Shown here in pieces: positions 14,260 to 14,801 of a stretch of 14,801 nt of DNA. Positions within the stretch are counted from its first letter, which is position 1. Each line of letters opens with the position of its first letter. The notes beneath the pieces were generated by a model. It saw only the letters and a list, made by a program, of their open reading frames with translations, made no database searches and was not told the DNA's origin. Origin of the DNA: Rhodothermia bacterium (GTDB lineage: Bacteria; Bacteroidota; Rhodothermia; Rhodothermales; JABDKH01); NCBI GenBank assembly GCA_030431165.1, contig JAUIJQ010000018.1, positions 1 to 14,801 of the forward strand, in the 5' to 3' direction. A program made the translations under genes and the position numbers.

Positions 14260-14801
14260 ATGCAAACAACGAACAGAAACAATCGGATGTCCGCGTTGGC
14301 TCGTATGCTGATGTTTGTTGGCACCGTCGCGCTGACTACGGCAGGTATGGTCTACGCACAAAGCGGGACTGCTCAGGCGCCGAGCGTTCACTACGATGTC
14401 TCGTTTCCCAACGCCGTGCACCACGAAGCGGAGTTTGTCGTGACCTACCGCGGCCTGCCGGCGATGGAGCGCTTTGAGGTTCGCATGAGCCGTTCGTCGC
14501 CGGGTCGTTATGCAATCCACGAGTTCGCGAAGAACGTCCACAGCGTTCAGATCAGTGATGCTGCGGGTCGTGAACTGGCGATACATCGCCCCGATCCATA
14601 TAGCTGGGTCGTCGAGGACGTGGAAGGCACCGTCGAGGTCCGCTACACGTTGTTTGCCGACCGGGCGGGAGGGACGTATTCGGGAATAGACTTGTCGCAC
14701 GCGCACCTCAACATGCCGGCGACGTTTATGTGGGCTCGCGACACCGAAGACTACCCGATCACCGTTCGCTTTACGCCGGCAACTCCTGAATGGCGGGTTG
14801 C
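14260..14801 (+). CDS. Secreted M61-family (glycyl aminopeptidase-type) peptidase, N-terminal part
   Basis: The frame is open from ATG at 14260 to the right edge (180 codons). The start has a strong AGGAG Shine-Dalgarno 4 bases upstream. Residues 1-33 form a signal peptide (basic start, hydrophobic MLMFVGTVALTTAG, then VYA before Gln34). The rest resembles the beta-sandwich N-terminal domain of M61 peptidases: HYDVSFPNAVHHEAEFVVTY, MSRSSPGRYAIHEFAKNVHS, SWVVEDVEGTVEVRYTLFA and LNMPATFMW. The zinc HExxH motif would lie beyond the window, so activity cannot be judged. Family members are periplasmic or extracellular metallopeptidases, some releasing N-terminal glycine or alanine. A later ATG (14287) is possible. 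The gap of 58 bases after the oxidase contains only a hairpin. Confidence 0.78.
   Translation, partial: MQTTNRNNRMSALARMLMFVGTVALTTAGMVYAQSGTAQAPSVHYDVSFPNAVHHEAEFVVTYRGLPAMERFEVRMSRSSPGRYAIHEFAKNVHSVQISDAAGRELAIHRPDPYSWVVEDVEGTVEVRYTLFADRAGGTYSGIDLSHAHLNMPATFMWARDTEDYPITVRFTPATPEWRV

Noticed and set aside
14044..14706. 220-residue minus-strand open frame crossing the oxidase end and the M61 start
   Set aside because: It is antisense to two supported genes and has an arginine-rich, domain-free translation.
1..14801. Mobile element or phage island
   Set aside because: No transposase, integrase, terminal inverted repeats or phage proteins are visible; gene packing and composition look like chromosomal housekeeping and catabolic genes.

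Overview
This GC-rich window is densely packed with bacterial genes and shows no insertion sequence, tRNA, rRNA or CRISPR array. Gene content suggests the Rhodothermia/Bacteroidota side of the FCB group: a Tat-lipoprotein sugar isomerase beside Gfo/Idh/MocA enzymes, M16 and M61 exported peptidases, an endonuclease/exonuclease/phosphatase lipoprotein, and many starts without a clear Shine-Dalgarno. That assignment is an inference and is not backed by any marker gene. The first ~90 bases look gammaproteobacterial (CRP/Vfr-like) and appear joined to an unrelated gene, which may be an assembly artefact.

Layout. Positions 1-248 (+) hold a chimeric partial reading frame: a CRP-type cyclic-nucleotide-binding segment running into the C-terminus of a SpoIIE/PP2C-type serine phosphatase. 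264-866 (+) is thpR (2H phosphoesterase), which ends tail to tail with a minus-strand three-gene operon read from 3144 down to 863: a small unknown protein, a membrane-anchored subtilisin-like protease, and msrC (free methionine-R-sulfoxide reductase). The ~300-base divergent gap 3145-3444 holds a minus-strand terminator-like hairpin, a 10-bp palindrome and a possible dinB promoter. dinB (DNA polymerase IV, 3445-4554, +) follows.

From 4595 to the right edge every gene is on the plus strand and tightly spaced. The first block looks like a sugar or glycoside catabolic cassette: an MFS transporter, a Tat-exported lipoprotein of the xylose-isomerase-like TIM-barrel family, a Gfo/Idh/MocA dehydrogenase and, after a 142-base gap with short tandem repeats, a second, cytosolic TIM-barrel isomerase. 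The combination resembles known 3-keto-sugar (oxidation, elimination, hydration) pathways, but the substrate cannot be read from sequence. The second block, joined by overlapping reading frames, encodes an EEP-family lipoprotein, an M16 zinc-protease lipoprotein of PqqL-like architecture, an FAD amine oxidase of the monomeric sarcosine oxidase family, and the start of a secreted M61 (glycyl aminopeptidase-type) peptidase. Together these suggest scavenging of sugars, phosphoesters and peptides at the cell surface followed by oxidation inside the cell.
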